Below, in pieces: positions 1 to 8,568 of a stretch of 64,000 nucleotides of DNA. The first letter of the stretch is position 1, and every line of letters begins with the position of its first letter. The notes under the pieces are model-generated. The model was not told the DNA's origin. It saw nothing but the letters and a program-made list of their open reading frames with translations, and did no database searches. The stretch covers positions 35,117 to 99,116 of the forward strand of contig JAAFIR010000017.1 in NCBI GenBank assembly GCA_013297885.1, in the 5' to 3' direction. Source of the DNA: Leptospirales bacterium (lineage in GTDB: Bacteria > Spirochaetota > Leptospiria > Leptospirales > Leptospiraceae). A program made the translations under genes and the position numbers.

Positions 1-278
1 GAGCCTTTTAAGTCTTGTTTACCTGCAACAGATCTTGCAGGATTAAATATCCATAAGTATCTTCCATTTCCTGAAAGAATTCTTCCATCTGAAAGTTTTA
101 ATTGAATGCTTCCAGGTTTTTTATAAGAAACAGTTCCGCTCATTCCATCCAATGAAATATTTGCTCTAAAAGATTCAAAAGAATTCATTGTTCCTATAAT
201 AGAATTTAAAAGTTCTTCACCTGATTCTGAAAATATGGCAAAGGGAATAAGAATGCAAAAAGCAATATATTTGAGCAT
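1..278 (-). CDS. LolA-like outer-membrane lipoprotein carrier (3' end outside window)
   Basis: The N-terminal 92 codons are visible on the minus strand; the gene continues past the left edge. It begins with a signal peptide (MLKYIAFCILIPFAIFSES) and continues with SFRANISLDGMSGTVSYKKP, then SIQLKLSDGRILSGNGRYLW. This layout (helix, then 'G.v.y.kPg..rl....g..i.sdG...w.y.p') is typical of periplasmic LolA-type lipoprotein chaperones, which carry lipoproteins across the periplasm. A start at 278 fits the signal peptide. Structured repeat copy 1 separates it from the upstream polyprenyl synthase. The assignment rests on fold-like sequence pattern only, since the C-terminal half is missing. Confidence 0.6.
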   Translation of the reverse strand, partial: MLKYIAFCILIPFAIFSESGEELLNSIIGTMNSFESFRANISLDGMSGTVSYKKPGSIQLKLSDGRILSGNGRYLWIFNPARSVAGKQDLKG

Positions 279-338
279 GTGAATAAATTATTTACAGATT
301 CTATAAAAACAAGAAAAAAAAAGTTTCTTTAAGGATTT

Positions 339-474
339 GGGCGAATTTTTTTGTGACTCTTTTTATGAGTCCCAAAAAAACTGGGCTTTTCGTGGCTTCG
401 GTCTATAAGTGGGTCTGACCTAGGGTTGAGACCCACTTATAGACTGCTATCGCACCACTTCAATCCCTTTCGCT
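339..474 (-). repeat. Three-way-junction intergenic element, copy 1
   Basis: Minus orientation. Outer helix GCGAA/TTCGC (469-473 with 341-345), inner helix GGG/CCC (465-467 with 383-385). It has a long first arm (TCTATAAGTGGGTC and its complement) and a short second arm with GACTC/GAGTC. It lies downstream of the polyprenyl synthase gene and upstream of the LolA-like gene, in their direction. It fills most of the 291-base gap between them. Confidence 0.85.
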
Positions 475-569
475 GCAAAGAATATAATTGAAAAATCTTT
501 TTATTACCCTGATTTAGAATCTCACTGCGTTCGATTCTAAATTATGGGCTGTGATTTTATTTTTGAGTA

Positions 570-1532
570 TTATTCTTTAACTAGTTCTAGAATTTTTTCA
601 GACATTAAATCTTTAATTTTTCCATTTTGAAATTGATTTAAAAAACGAATTAAGCTATCTGCAAGTTTTTGTAAATTTACAAGACAATCTTTTTTGATTT
701 CATAGCCGTACATAAGTTCATGAATTCTGCTTATATCGGGGAGATTTCTTTTTGGTTTAGAAAAAATTTCTACAACTTCTCTTAATTCAGTTTTATTTAA
801 TTTTTCTTTTAATAAAATTACTGGATAAGTGAATAGACCATTTAAAAAATCTTTCATTTGAACTTTGCCAGAATTTTCTGAACTTTGAAAATAATCAATA
901 TAATCATCTTTGATCTGAAACATCATTCCCATATCAACACCAAATTTTTGCAGAGCTTTTTTTTGATCAATATTAGATTTTGCTAATATTCCAGAAGTTA
1001 AACAAACTGCACCAAATAATGAAGCTGTTTTACCATAAATAATTTTATTATATTCTTTGATGCTTACTTTAGGATTTTTTTCCCATTGCATTTGAATTAA
1101 TTCACCAACAGATAAATCACGAATCACTGTTGTGTATGCTGACATAAGTTCAGGATTTTTTAATCCATTCAAATGATCAATTCCACAAGCAAGTAAATAA
1201 TCTCCTGCTAAAATTGCTGTTTTATTTCCATAAAGTTTGCCGATTGTGGGTTTACCTCTTCTTAATTCAGCTCCATCAATAACATCATCATGAAGTAAAC
1301 TTGCAGCATGAATTAATTCAGCAATCGAACCAACATCAATCCAATCTTTTCCTTCATAACCAAGTAACTCTGAAAAAAAATAATGTGTTAAAGGTCGTAT
1401 TCTTTTTCCACCAGATTCAATCACTTTTTCTTTAATGTCTTCTAATATTGGTAAATCTTCTTTGATTATCTGGTCTAATTTTTTATTAAATTCTTTAATG
1501 ATGAATGGTATTTCTAATTTTAAAGGTTTCAT
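570..1532 (-). CDS. Polyprenyl diphosphate synthase (IspA/IspB-type trans-prenyltransferase)
   Basis: This cytoplasmic enzyme condenses isopentenyl diphosphate with an allylic diphosphate to make long-chain prenyl diphosphates for quinones or lipid carriers. The 320-residue length is normal for the family. Visible signatures are GKRIRP (42-47), the first aspartate-rich motif HDDVID (DDxxD at 82-86) followed by RRGKPT, and the second motif KDDYIDYF (209-213). The ATG overlaps the stop of the upstream esterase gene by 4 bases (ATGA), so the two are probably translated from one message. Chain length cannot be read from sequence. The residues before the first DDxxD (HAASLLHDD) fit a medium or long-chain synthase. 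Confidence 0.9.
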   Translation of the reverse strand: MKPLKLEIPFIIKEFNKKLDQIIKEDLPILEDIKEKVIESGGKRIRPLTHYFFSELLGYEGKDWIDVGSIAELIHAASLLHDDVIDGAELRRGKPTIGKLYGNKTAILAGDYLLACGIDHLNGLKNPELMSAYTTVIRDLSVGELIQMQWEKNPKVSIKEYNKIIYGKTASLFGAVCLTSGILAKSNIDQKKALQKFGVDMGMMFQIKDDYIDYFQSSENSGKVQMKDFLNGLFTYPVILLKEKLNKTELREVVEIFSKPKRNLPDISRIHELMYGYEIKKDCLVNLQKLADSLIRFLNQFQNGKIKDLMSEKILELVKE

Positions 1533-2443
1533 TTAGTATCAATCTTTAGACTTTTAAAAAATTTCCAAATTTCTTCATTTGCAGAAATTTCTTCAGTAAA
1601 TCTTCCAAATTTAATTTCATTTTCCAATTTACCTGGATAACCATGGCCAGCACCATCTAGACGAATTAATTTTAGAGATTTTTTAGTCTTACAATTTTTG
1701 TAAATAATTTCAAATACATTTACTCCGTCATCAAATTTATCTTTTGGTTTTACAATTTCTTCATTAGTACATAAATTTCTTTTTTTCCAAATTGATATGG
1801 ATTCTTCAACTGATAAAATTTTCCCTTTTCCACCAAGAACTTCACCTCCAGAATAAGGAACAATTGGATCTTCTGTTCCATTTACTAGCATTATATTTTG
1901 AGGGAACTTGGGTTGTTGTTTTGATAAATTTAATGAAATCGTGGAAACAAAAGTGATATATGTATTAAAAATATTGGATTCAAAAGCAATTTTTTCTGTC
2001 ATATACCCTCCATTTGAATAACCTATTAAAATCAAATTTTCTTTGGGAATAAAAAACTCTGTTTGGTATTTTTTAGTTAAAGCCAAAATGAAACCTTTGT
2101 CATCTAAGTTTTCGTTATCAGTAGAAAGTTTTCGTCCATCTGTCCAAGATTTATTTTCTCCATCTGGAAAAATTAATAAAATTCCTTCTCTATCTGCAAT
2201 AGAATACATTTCTGATTTTATAAAAAATTCTTTTCCTGTTCCAGCTCTACCATGAAGAGCAACTAATAAATATTGAATTTTTTTATTTTCTGGAAAATAA
2301 GTTTCGTAAGTTCTATTAAAACCATTCCAGATAAATTGATTTGATTTTGGAAAAATTTGATTTTCTTTTTTTGGAAAAATTTGACATTGATAAAAAAAGA
2401 TTAAAGTTAAAATAAGAATTATTTTTTTTAAAACAGACTTCAT
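1529..2443 (-). CDS. Secreted alpha/beta-hydrolase lipoprotein (LpqC / polyhydroxybutyrate-depolymerase-like esterase)
   Basis: The N-terminus is a lipoprotein signal with lipobox FFYQC (lipidated Cys about residue 20), so the enzyme is envelope-anchored. The alpha/beta-hydrolase core shows LHGRAGTG (oxyanion loop, about 64-70), the nucleophile elbow GYSNGG (Ser143), an acid in NGTEDPIVPY (Asp192) and a histidine in GAGHGYPG (His267). The order and the 'GTEDPIVPY' block are characteristic of the COG3509 esterase group that includes LpqC, PHB depolymerases and feruloyl esterases. The natural substrate is unknown. It precedes and overlaps the polyprenyl synthase gene by 4 bases. The intergenic gap to the divergent GNAT gene (2444-2552) is AT-rich and presumably holds both promoters. 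Confidence 0.8.
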   Translation of the reverse strand: MKSVLKKIILILTLIFFYQCQIFPKKENQIFPKSNQFIWNGFNRTYETYFPENKKIQYLLVALHGRAGTGKEFFIKSEMYSIADREGILLIFPDGENKSWTDGRKLSTDNENLDDKGFILALTKKYQTEFFIPKENLILIGYSNGGYMTEKIAFESNIFNTYITFVSTISLNLSKQQPKFPQNIMLVNGTEDPIVPYSGGEVLGGKGKILSVEESISIWKKRNLCTNEEIVKPKDKFDDGVNVFEIIYKNCKTKKSLKLIRLDGAGHGYPGKLENEIKFGRFTEEISANEEIWKFFKSLKIDTK

Positions 2444-2552
2444 TAAAGAAAACTTTTATAAAATAAAAAGTTTGTATATATTTAATTTTAAAAATGCTAA
2501 CAAATTTTTATTTCTAGATTGAGTTTTATCATTTATAAAAAATTCTGAACAA

Positions 2553-3008
2553 ATGAATTATGAATTAAAACAAGCTACAATAAATGATTTAGATGATATT
2601 GTAGAATTATTTGATAAATATAGAATTTTTTATGGGCAGAAATCTGATATTGATGCAGCTAAAAAGTTTATTTATGAAAAATTTGAACATAGAGAATCAA
2701 TTATATTTATCGCAAAAGATTTAAGTAGTAATAAAGTTTTGGGCTTCACTCAACTGTATCCTGTTTTTTCTTCTATCTCGATGCAAAGAAGTCTAGTCTT
2801 AAACGATTTATTTGTTTTAGATGAATTTAGAAAAATTGGAATTGCTGAATTATTAATGAAAGAAGCAAAGTCTTATGGAAAAAAAATAAATTCCAAAGGT
2901 ATTGAACTTTCTACAGCAAAAGATAATTTCGCTGCTCAATCTTTGTACAAAAAATTAAGTTATGAAAAAGATGAAGATTTTTTCCATTATTTTCTTAGCC
3001 TCAAATAA
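2553..3008 (+). CDS. GNAT-family N-acetyltransferase
   Basis: A 151-residue single-domain protein with the GCN5-related acetyltransferase layout. An N-terminal 'IVELFDKYRIFYG' helix is followed by strand motif 'VLGFTQLYPVFSS', then the acetyl-CoA loop region 'LNDLFVLDEFRKIGIAELLM' (RxxGxA instead of the common RGxGxG) and a C-terminal 'STAKDNFAAQSLYKKLSY' typical of small-molecule or amine acetyltransferases. The substrate is unknown. The gene is monocistronic and followed by structured repeat copy 2 in the same direction. Confidence 0.8.
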   Translation: MNYELKQATINDLDDIVELFDKYRIFYGQKSDIDAAKKFIYEKFEHRESIIFIAKDLSSNKVLGFTQLYPVFSSISMQRSLVLNDLFVLDEFRKIGIAELLMKEAKSYGKKINSKGIELSTAKDNFAAQSLYKKLSYEKDEDFFHYFLSLK

Positions 3009-3023
3009 AATTCTTCAAAACAA

Positions 3024-3143
3024 GCAAAAGGGATTGACTCGGGGTCATAATTTTTTTTAAGAAAAAATTATGACCAGAGAGGAAAGCCCGGTTTTTCAAT
3101 TAGAGACAAATTTTTTTATTGTCTCTAATTGAAAAATTTGCCC
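3024..3143 (+). repeat. Three-way-junction intergenic element, copy 2
   Basis: Plus orientation. Outer helix GCAAA/TTTGC (3024-3028 with 3137-3141), inner helix GGG/CCC (3030-3032 with 3087-3089), then CTC/GAG (3038-3040 with 3079-3081) around a gg/aga internal loop and a GGTCATAATTTTTT hairpin. The second arm is CAATTAGAGACAA with its complement. It sits between two plus-strand genes. Confidence 0.9.
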
Positions 3144-3212
3144 AAATGAAAACTCTTGGCTTGAAACATTAGCAAAAAAAAATGACTTTAACCATTAAAT
3201 TTAGAGGTAATC

Positions 3213-4823
3213 ATGATTAGTGCTGCAAATGTAACTGTTCGTTACGGAAAAAAAACTCTCTTTGAAGATGTAAGTATTAAATTCAAAGAAGGCTCACGCT
3301 ATGGGCTAATCGGTGCAAACGGAAGTGGGAAATCAACTTTCTTAAAAGTCCTTGCAGGTTTAGAACAACCTTCTCAAGGTGTGGTTTCAATCGACAAAGG
3401 AATGAAACTTGGATTTTTAAAACAAGATCATTATGAATATGAAAACGTGAGTATCATGAATACTGTATTAATGGGAAACCCAGAACTTTGGGAAGTAGCA
3501 AAAGAAAGAGATAGACTTTATTCATTACCTGAAATGACAGATGAAGAAGGAATTTTATCTGGTGAATTGGAAGAAAAATTTGCAGACTTAAATGGTTATG
3601 AAGCTGAAAGTTACGCAGGTGGACTTTTGGAAGGTCTTGGAATTCCATCAAGTATTCATTCAGAAGAAATGTCAAAAATTACAGGGGGGTTTAAACTAAG
3701 AGTTTTACTAGCACAAGTATTATTTTTAAAACCTGAAATTTTATTATTAGATGAGCCAACAAACAACCTTGATATAAAAACAATTAATTGGCTTGAAGAA
3801 TTTTTAACAGATTATTCAGGAGTAGTGATTGTGATTTCACATGATAGACATTTTATCAATTCCATTGCAACTGATATTGCTGACTTAGATTATAATGTTA
3901 TACGAATTTATCCCGGAAACTATGATGATTATATGGAAGCTTCCACAATGGCTCGTGAACAATTAGTAAATGAGAACAAACGCACTAAAGAAAAAATTTC
4001 TGAACTCCAAGATTTTGTGAATCGTTTTAGTGCCAATGCGAGTAAAGCGAAACAAGCAACTTCTCGTGCAAGATTAATTGATAAATTAAAATCGGGACAA
4101 ATTGAAATTAAACCCACTTCAAGAGTATCTCCCTACATTCGATTTAAAATGGCGAAACCTCTTGGGAAAGATGTAATTACTGCAACTGAAATTTCTAAGT
4201 CTTATGCAAATCCTATTTTTAAAGATTTTACAATTTCAATTACAAAAGGTGAAAAAGTTGGTATTGTTGGAACAAACGGAGTTGGTAAAACAACATTGCT
4301 TCGATGTTTGTTAAAAGTGGACGAACCAGATTCAGGAAAAGTAGAACATGGACAGTCCATGACTTTGTCTTATTTTCCACAAGATCACAAAGATGGAATT
4401 GGAACAGATGCAACAACTTTAATCGAATGGCTTTATCGTTTTGCCCCTGCTGGAACTGACACAACTGTAATTCGTGGACTTCTTGGTAGAATGTTGTTTA
4501 GTGGGGATATGGCTCAAAAACCTACAACAGTTTTATCGGGTGGTGAAAAATCTAGATTGATTATTTCCAGAATGATAATGGCTGAAGACAATGTACTCGC
4601 ACTTGATGAGCCCACAAACCATTTGGATTTGGAAAGTATTGAAGCATTAAACTATTCACTTGGGATTTATGAAGGAACTGTAATATTTGTTTCCCATGAC
4701 CGTGAATTTGTTTCATCACTTGCAACAAGAATTATTGAAGTTACTCCATCTGGAATTATTGATTTTAAAGGAACTTATGAAGAATATCTTGAAAAAGAAG
4801 GTTCATATTCCAAATCAAAATGA
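3213..4823 (+). CDS. ABC-F family ATPase (YbiT-like)
   Basis: A soluble protein of two ABC ATPase domains with no membrane segment, as in the ABC-F translation factors that act on the ribosome. Domain 1 has Walker A GANGSGKST (34-42), a degenerate signature ITGGFKLR and Walker B LLLDEPTNNLD. Domain 2 has GTNGVGKTT, a canonical LSGGEKSRL and LALDEPTNHLD. The modified first signature and the 536-residue length resemble E. coli YbiT. The linker between the domains (about 240-320) is rich in charged residues, as expected for the P-site tRNA interaction motif. An SD-like AGAGG lies just upstream of the ATG. The next gene overlaps its end by 4 bases. Confidence 0.9.
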   Translation: MISAANVTVRYGKKTLFEDVSIKFKEGSRYGLIGANGSGKSTFLKVLAGLEQPSQGVVSIDKGMKLGFLKQDHYEYENVSIMNTVLMGNPELWEVAKERDRLYSLPEMTDEEGILSGELEEKFADLNGYEAESYAGGLLEGLGIPSSIHSEEMSKITGGFKLRVLLAQVLFLKPEILLLDEPTNNLDIKTINWLEEFLTDYSGVVIVISHDRHFINSIATDIADLDYNVIRIYPGNYDDYMEASTMAREQLVNENKRTKEKISELQDFVNRFSANASKAKQATSRARLIDKLKSGQIEIKPTSRVSPYIRFKMAKPLGKDVITATEISKSYANPIFKDFTISITKGEKVGIVGTNGVGKTTLLRCLLKVDEPDSGKVEHGQSMTLSYFPQDHKDGIGTDATTLIEWLYRFAPAGTDTTVIRGLLGRMLFSGDMAQKPTTVLSGGEKSRLIISRMIMAEDNVLALDEPTNHLDLESIEALNYSLGIYEGTVIFVSHDREFVSSLATRIIEVTPSGIIDFKGTYEEYLEKEGSYSKSK

Positions 4824-5686
4824 AACCTAGAATTGGAATTATTGGTGGAACTGGTCTGCTTGGCCTTCCTGTTCTAAATGAACTTGTTAGTTCAGGTTTT
4901 GAAGTAAAAGCATTGTGCAGAAATGTTTTAAAAGCAAAATTAGTTTTTCCAGAAAATGTAAATATTCATGAAGGTGATTTGGAAGATAAATTTTCTTTAG
5001 AAAGATTTTTTAAAGAAATTGATGTTTTGTATTTAAACCTCTCTGTAAATCCCTCGAATAAAGAAACAGATTTTTTACCAGAACGTGAAGGTTTAGAAAA
5101 TATTTTAGATGTTGCAAGTTCATTAAAATTAAAACGAATTTTATTTTTATCTTCACTTGTAAAAAATTACCAAGGCAAAAATGGATTTGACTGGTGGATT
5201 TTTAAATTAAAACATAACGCTGTGAAGTTGATTAAACTTTCTGGTGTTCCCTACACAATTTTTTATCCATCTCAATTTATGGAAAATATTTCAATTCTTC
5301 AGAAATCAGGAAATAAAATTTTACTTGCTGGTGAATCTAAACAGAAAGCAAATTTTATTTCTGCATTTGATTATTCGAGGATGGTCACAAGATCTATTGA
5401 ATTAAATTTTTCTGAGTCCAATGAATTTGTCATTCAAGGTTTGGAATCTTTAACAACTGAAGAAGCTGCAAAAATTTTTGTTAAAGAATACAAAAAAGAA
5501 AATTTAAAAATTTCAAAATCCCCATTATTCGTTTTAAAATTTCTCGGACTATTTATTCCAAATATGAAATTCACTGCAAAAATTTGTGAAGCTTTAAACA
5601 ACTACCCTGAAAAATTTCAAGGTGAAGAAGCTTGGAAAATTCTTGGAAAACCTACACTTAGAATTTCCGATTTTGCTAAAATTTAG
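4820..5686 (+). CDS. NmrA/SDR-like NAD(P)-binding protein
   Basis: A Rossmann-fold protein of 288 residues. The N-terminal dinucleotide motif is GIIGGTGLLGLPV (GxxGxxG), followed by 'LYLNLSVNPSN' and 'RILFLSSLVKNYQG', the positions used in atypical short-chain dehydrogenases of the NmrA/complex I NDUFA9 type. It lacks the classical YxxxK catalytic pair in a recognisable form, so it may be a redox sensor or an epimerase/reductase of unknown substrate. The start codon overlaps the ABC-F stop codon (ATGA), indicating translational coupling. Confidence 0.75.
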   Translation: MKPRIGIIGGTGLLGLPVLNELVSSGFEVKALCRNVLKAKLVFPENVNIHEGDLEDKFSLERFFKEIDVLYLNLSVNPSNKETDFLPEREGLENILDVASSLKLKRILFLSSLVKNYQGKNGFDWWIFKLKHNAVKLIKLSGVPYTIFYPSQFMENISILQKSGNKILLAGESKQKANFISAFDYSRMVTRSIELNFSESNEFVIQGLESLTTEEAAKIFVKEYKKENLKISKSPLFVLKFLGLFIPNMKFTAKICEALNNYPEKFQGEEAWKILGKPTLRISDFAKI

Positions 5687-5740
5687 TAATATTTGGTTAA
5701 GTTAGGTAAGCCACACTTGGATAAAAATAATCTACATTTA

Positions 5741-5968
5741 CTAGATTTTTTTTCTGGTATAAAACTTTTCAGAAATGTATAAAAATATAAATCCACCTAA
5801 TAAAAAACTTGGTATGGAAAAAAAAATAGCTATATAGAAAACTAAAATTCCTCCAACACCTGGTTCAGTAGTAAAATCTGTATTCGAAATGAAAATATAT
5901 GAAAAAACTAAAATTGAAGTTATTAAACCAGCAAAAAAAAAGATCAAGAATTTTGAGAACTTAGACAC
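5741..5968 (-). CDS. Small two-span membrane protein, unknown function
   Basis: A 75-residue protein with two hydrophobic segments (FLIFFFAGLITSILVFSYIF and GILVFYIAIFFSIPSFLLGG). The start is GTG at 5968, preceded by a good Shine-Dalgarno GGAAG about 6 bases upstream, which argues that it is translated. It is the last member of a minus-strand run of four small envelope genes. No family is recognised. Confidence 0.55.
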   Translation of the reverse strand: MSKFSKFLIFFFAGLITSILVFSYIFISNTDFTTEPGVGGILVFYIAIFFSIPSFLLGGFIFLYISEKFYTRKKI

Positions 5969-5987
5969 TAAACTTCCTTTTTAAAAA

Positions 5988-6335
5988 TTATTCTTTTTGT
6001 TTAAATCTAATTTCTAATTCAGAACATTCATAGTCTTTAATTATTTTTTTATAAATACAAACTTCGATTCCTGCTTCTTTATAAAAATAAAATTTAAAAA
6101 ATGCTTCACCTGTGTTTGAATCATTTCCCAAATAAACTCTTTCAACACCAAGAATATTACTTTTTAATTTACTATTTTTTTCTAAACCTACATAAAATCT
6201 ATAAAACATTCCAGGTGTGTTACTAGATGTTTGTGATAATACTCTTTTTACTGGGTACTTAACTTGTCCATTTGCACAACTTATAAAAAATACTAAAATA
6301 AAAATTATTTTAACAAAAATATTTTTTATTGGCAT
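5988..6335 (-). CDS. Small lipoprotein, unknown function
   Basis: A 115-residue predicted lipoprotein: signal peptide MPIKNIFVKIIFILVFFISC with lipobox FISC. The mature part is a short beta-rich domain with two cysteines (EVCIYKK and DYECSELE) that could form a disulfide. The start overlaps the end of the preceding gene, so it belongs to the same operon. It resembles its neighbour in layout (lipobox, about 100 residues, C-terminal cysteines), suggesting tandem duplication and divergence. No function can be given. Confidence 0.65.
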   Translation of the reverse strand: MPIKNIFVKIIFILVFFISCANGQVKYPVKRVLSQTSSNTPGMFYRFYVGLEKNSKLKSNILGVERVYLGNDSNTGEAFFKFYFYKEAGIEVCIYKKIIKDYECSELEIRFKQKE

Positions 6336-6730
6336 TTTAACTTTTCATCCTTATCAACAATGCATAACATTTTTGAAACAACAACATATCTATCTGGAGC
6401 AGGTTTAAATAAAACTACATTTCGATTATCTTCAGATTCGGGATCTTCTAAAAATATAATTCCAGATTCTCCAGTTGAAATAAAAAAACGAATCAATTTA
6501 AAAATTGGTGGCAAAGTATAATAGTAAATGTTTTTTTTTCGCGAACTGTTTATTGTTTCTGCTGTGCGAATGGTACTTACACGTGTTATTTCATAAGTGT
6601 CAACTGGATGTTGCGGAGTTGAACCAATTTTTTTTAAATCAGTGTATGCATGTTTTACATAAACGCTATTATCACAACTGTTGAAAATTAAAAGTGAAAA
6701 AATTAAAAAACTATTTTGGAATAACTTCAT
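6326..6730 (-). CDS. Small lipoprotein, unknown function
   Basis: A 134-residue predicted lipoprotein with lipobox IFNSC after a hydrophobic signal (MKLFQNSFLIFSLLIF). The mature part contains 'YYYTLPPIFKLIRFFIS' and ends with 'MLCIVDKDEKLKCQ', two cysteines near the C-terminus as in the downstream neighbour. It overlaps both flanking genes by 10-20 bases, so the set is co-transcribed. The family is not recognised. Confidence 0.65.
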   Translation of the reverse strand: MKLFQNSFLIFSLLIFNSCDNSVYVKHAYTDLKKIGSTPQHPVDTYEITRVSTIRTAETINSSRKKNIYYYTLPPIFKLIRFFISTGESGIIFLEDPESEDNRNVVLFKPAPDRYVVVSKMLCIVDKDEKLKCQ

Positions 6731-7025
6731 TTGGCTCTTCTAGAATTGATAATTCTTCAGTACACTCTAAAACTGTTGAATTTTTTAAATTACATTTCCA
6801 GTAACTTCTTTTGATTTTATTTTCTGAATGTAGTTCCTGAAATTTTTCAAAAGCATTTTTTATTTCTGCTTTGGGAATGTATGCTGATCTTGTAGATAAA
6901 TAAAGTGTATTTTCTTTACCTAGTGTAATTTCTCTTAATGCAAAATAGTTATGAATATTTGTATCTTTAACAGGAGTAGTTTTCCCACATGTGATAAAAA
7001 AAATTGTTAAGAATTTTAAAATCAA
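6711..7025 (-). CDS. Small lipoprotein, unknown function
   Basis: The reading frame is open from an ATG at 7106, but that start would give a 27-residue extension before the signal sequence. A TTG at 7025 places a normal lipoprotein signal (LILKFLTIFFITCGK, lipobox FITC) at the N-terminus, so I prefer it. The mature part contains 'YWKCNLKNSTVLECTEE', again with a pair of C-terminal cysteines, as in the two following genes. It is the first gene of the small-lipoprotein operon. Start choice is uncertain. Confidence 0.6.
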   Translation of the reverse strand: MILKFLTIFFITCGKTTPVKDTNIHNYFALREITLGKENTLYLSTRSAYIPKAEIKNAFEKFQELHSENKIKRSYWKCNLKNSTVLECTEELSILEEPNEVIPK

Positions 7026-7121
7026 ATTAATTTTTGAATAAAATTTACTAAAACATTTTAAATTTTTAATATTGTATAAGTGAATTGTCTTTTTAAAATA
7101 TTTCATTATTTTCTAAAAAAT

Positions 7122-8360
7122 TTAAAACCTGTCTTTCCACAACTTTTTTAATCTATCTAGAATTGTTTTTTCAAAACCTTCTTCAGATGGTTTAAAAAAT
7201 TTAGGAGGGTTATTTTTTAAAATTTCTGGAAAATAATTTTCTTCCACAAAATGATTTTTGTGGTTATGCGGATAAATATAGTTAAGTGAAGCACCTTCCA
7301 TTTTATGAACAAAACTGGGAGCATTTCTCAAATGATTTGGAATTACAACATTTGCACCATTTTTTTTCACAAATTCTAATGCGTCTTCAATTGCTCTATA
7401 ACTAGAATTGGATTTTGGGCTACATGCAAGAAATAAAGTTAAATGAGATAACAAAATTCTAGCTTCTGGCATTCCAATTCTTTCCACTGCTTCTAGAATT
7501 GAAATAGCAAGTGGAGTGGCGTTTACAGAAGCCAAACCAATATCTTCAGAGGCTAATACGATTAATCTTCTACATATAAAAACTGGATCTTCCCCACCTT
7601 CAAGCATACACGCTAAATAATAAATCGCTGCATCTGGATCTGAGCCACGAATCGATTTGATAAAAGCGGAAATAAAATCATAATGATTTTCTTTGTTTTT
7701 ATCATATTGAAAGATCTGAGTTTCAAAAAATTCATCTATGTCTGATTCAGTCCAAGCTTCTGTATAATTTAATAGATGAATTGATTCCAAAGAGTTTAAT
7801 AATTTTCTAGCATCTCCACCTGAGTTTAATATTAATTTTTTTTTTGCATCTATCTCAATATTTAGTTTTAATTCAGAAATTCCTTTTTCCAAAATTTCAT
7901 TTAAGTCATTTTCAGTTAATGCTTCAAATTTAAAAATTTGTGTTCTAGATAAAAGTGGTCTGATAATTCTAAAAGCAGGATTTTCAGTTGTTGCAGAAAT
8001 TAAAATAAATTCTCCTGTTTCAACAGAAGATAAAAGTGAATCTTGTTGGGATGAACTAAAACGATGAATTTCATCCAAAAATAAAAGTATAGTTCCAATT
8101 TTTTTTGCTTCATAAGATAAATCTTTGATTTCTTTTGTTCCAGAAGAAGTTGCATTTAATTCTCGAAAAGGAAGATTCCATTTTTTACCTAAAATTTTTG
8201 CAAGAGTAGTTTTACCTGAACCAGGAGGTCCGTAAAAAATCATTGAAATGGGTTTTGTTAATTTTTCTAATTTTGAAGTTAATTTTTTTTGTCCAATAAT
8301 TGAATCAAAACTATCTGGTCTAATTCTGTTTGCTAACGGTGAATTAGTTTCAAATAACAT
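7122..8360 (-). CDS. rarA: Replication-associated recombination protein A (RarA/MgsA AAA+ ATPase)
   Basis: A clamp-loader-like AAA+ ATPase that acts at stalled replication forks with SSB. The 412-residue length is close to the family's usual 420-450. Visible are Walker A GPPGSGKTT (44-52), Walker B LFLDEIHRF (Asp96), sensor 1 region ISATTENPAF, and the family-specific 'IRGSDPDAAIYYLACMLEGG' with 'RRLIVLASEDIGLA' in the C-terminal tetramerisation domain. The start overlaps the upstream Cys-rich gene by 11 bases, and the three genes from 9326 downwards look like one operon. Confidence 0.93.
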   Translation of the reverse strand: MLFETNSPLANRIRPDSFDSIIGQKKLTSKLEKLTKPISMIFYGPPGSGKTTLAKILGKKWNLPFRELNATSSGTKEIKDLSYEAKKIGTILLFLDEIHRFSSSQQDSLLSSVETGEFILISATTENPAFRIIRPLLSRTQIFKFEALTENDLNEILEKGISELKLNIEIDAKKKLILNSGGDARKLLNSLESIHLLNYTEAWTESDIDEFFETQIFQYDKNKENHYDFISAFIKSIRGSDPDAAIYYLACMLEGGEDPVFICRRLIVLASEDIGLASVNATPLAISILEAVERIGMPEARILLSHLTLFLACSPKSNSSYRAIEDALEFVKKNGANVVIPNHLRNAPSFVHKMEGASLNYIYPHNHKNHFVEENYFPEILKNNPPKFFKPSEEGFEKTILDRLKKLWKDRF

Positions 8361-8568
8361 TTAATTCTTTTTCAATTGAGACTAAACAATTATAAATAGT
8401 TTCTGCACAAACATCACATCCACTAGAACAACATCTTAAAGATTCTCTGGAAACAGACCCATCTAAAATTGCTTCAATTCTTGATTTGATATAATTCGGA
8501 AGTGCATACCTATCAATATATTTTAAAATAAGTTCTTCTCTTGAAATTGGAAATAATCTTTCTTCCAT
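8350..8568 (-). CDS. Small Cys-rich conserved hypothetical protein
   Basis: The start is taken at 8568 because this ATG overlaps the stop of the upstream gene (TAATG); an earlier in-frame ATG at 8637 would lie deep inside that gene. The 72-residue product begins MEERLFPISREELILKYID and has a cluster CCSSGCDVCAETIYNC (CC-x3-C-x2-C-x5-C) near the C-terminus, spaced like a metal or Fe-S site. It sits between a membrane methyltransferase and rarA, overlapping both. I do not recognise the family. A metal-binding role is inference from the cysteine spacing. Confidence 0.7.
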   Translation of the reverse strand: MEERLFPISREELILKYIDRYALPNYIKSRIEAILDGSVSRESLRCCSSGCDVCAETIYNCLVSIEKELNVI

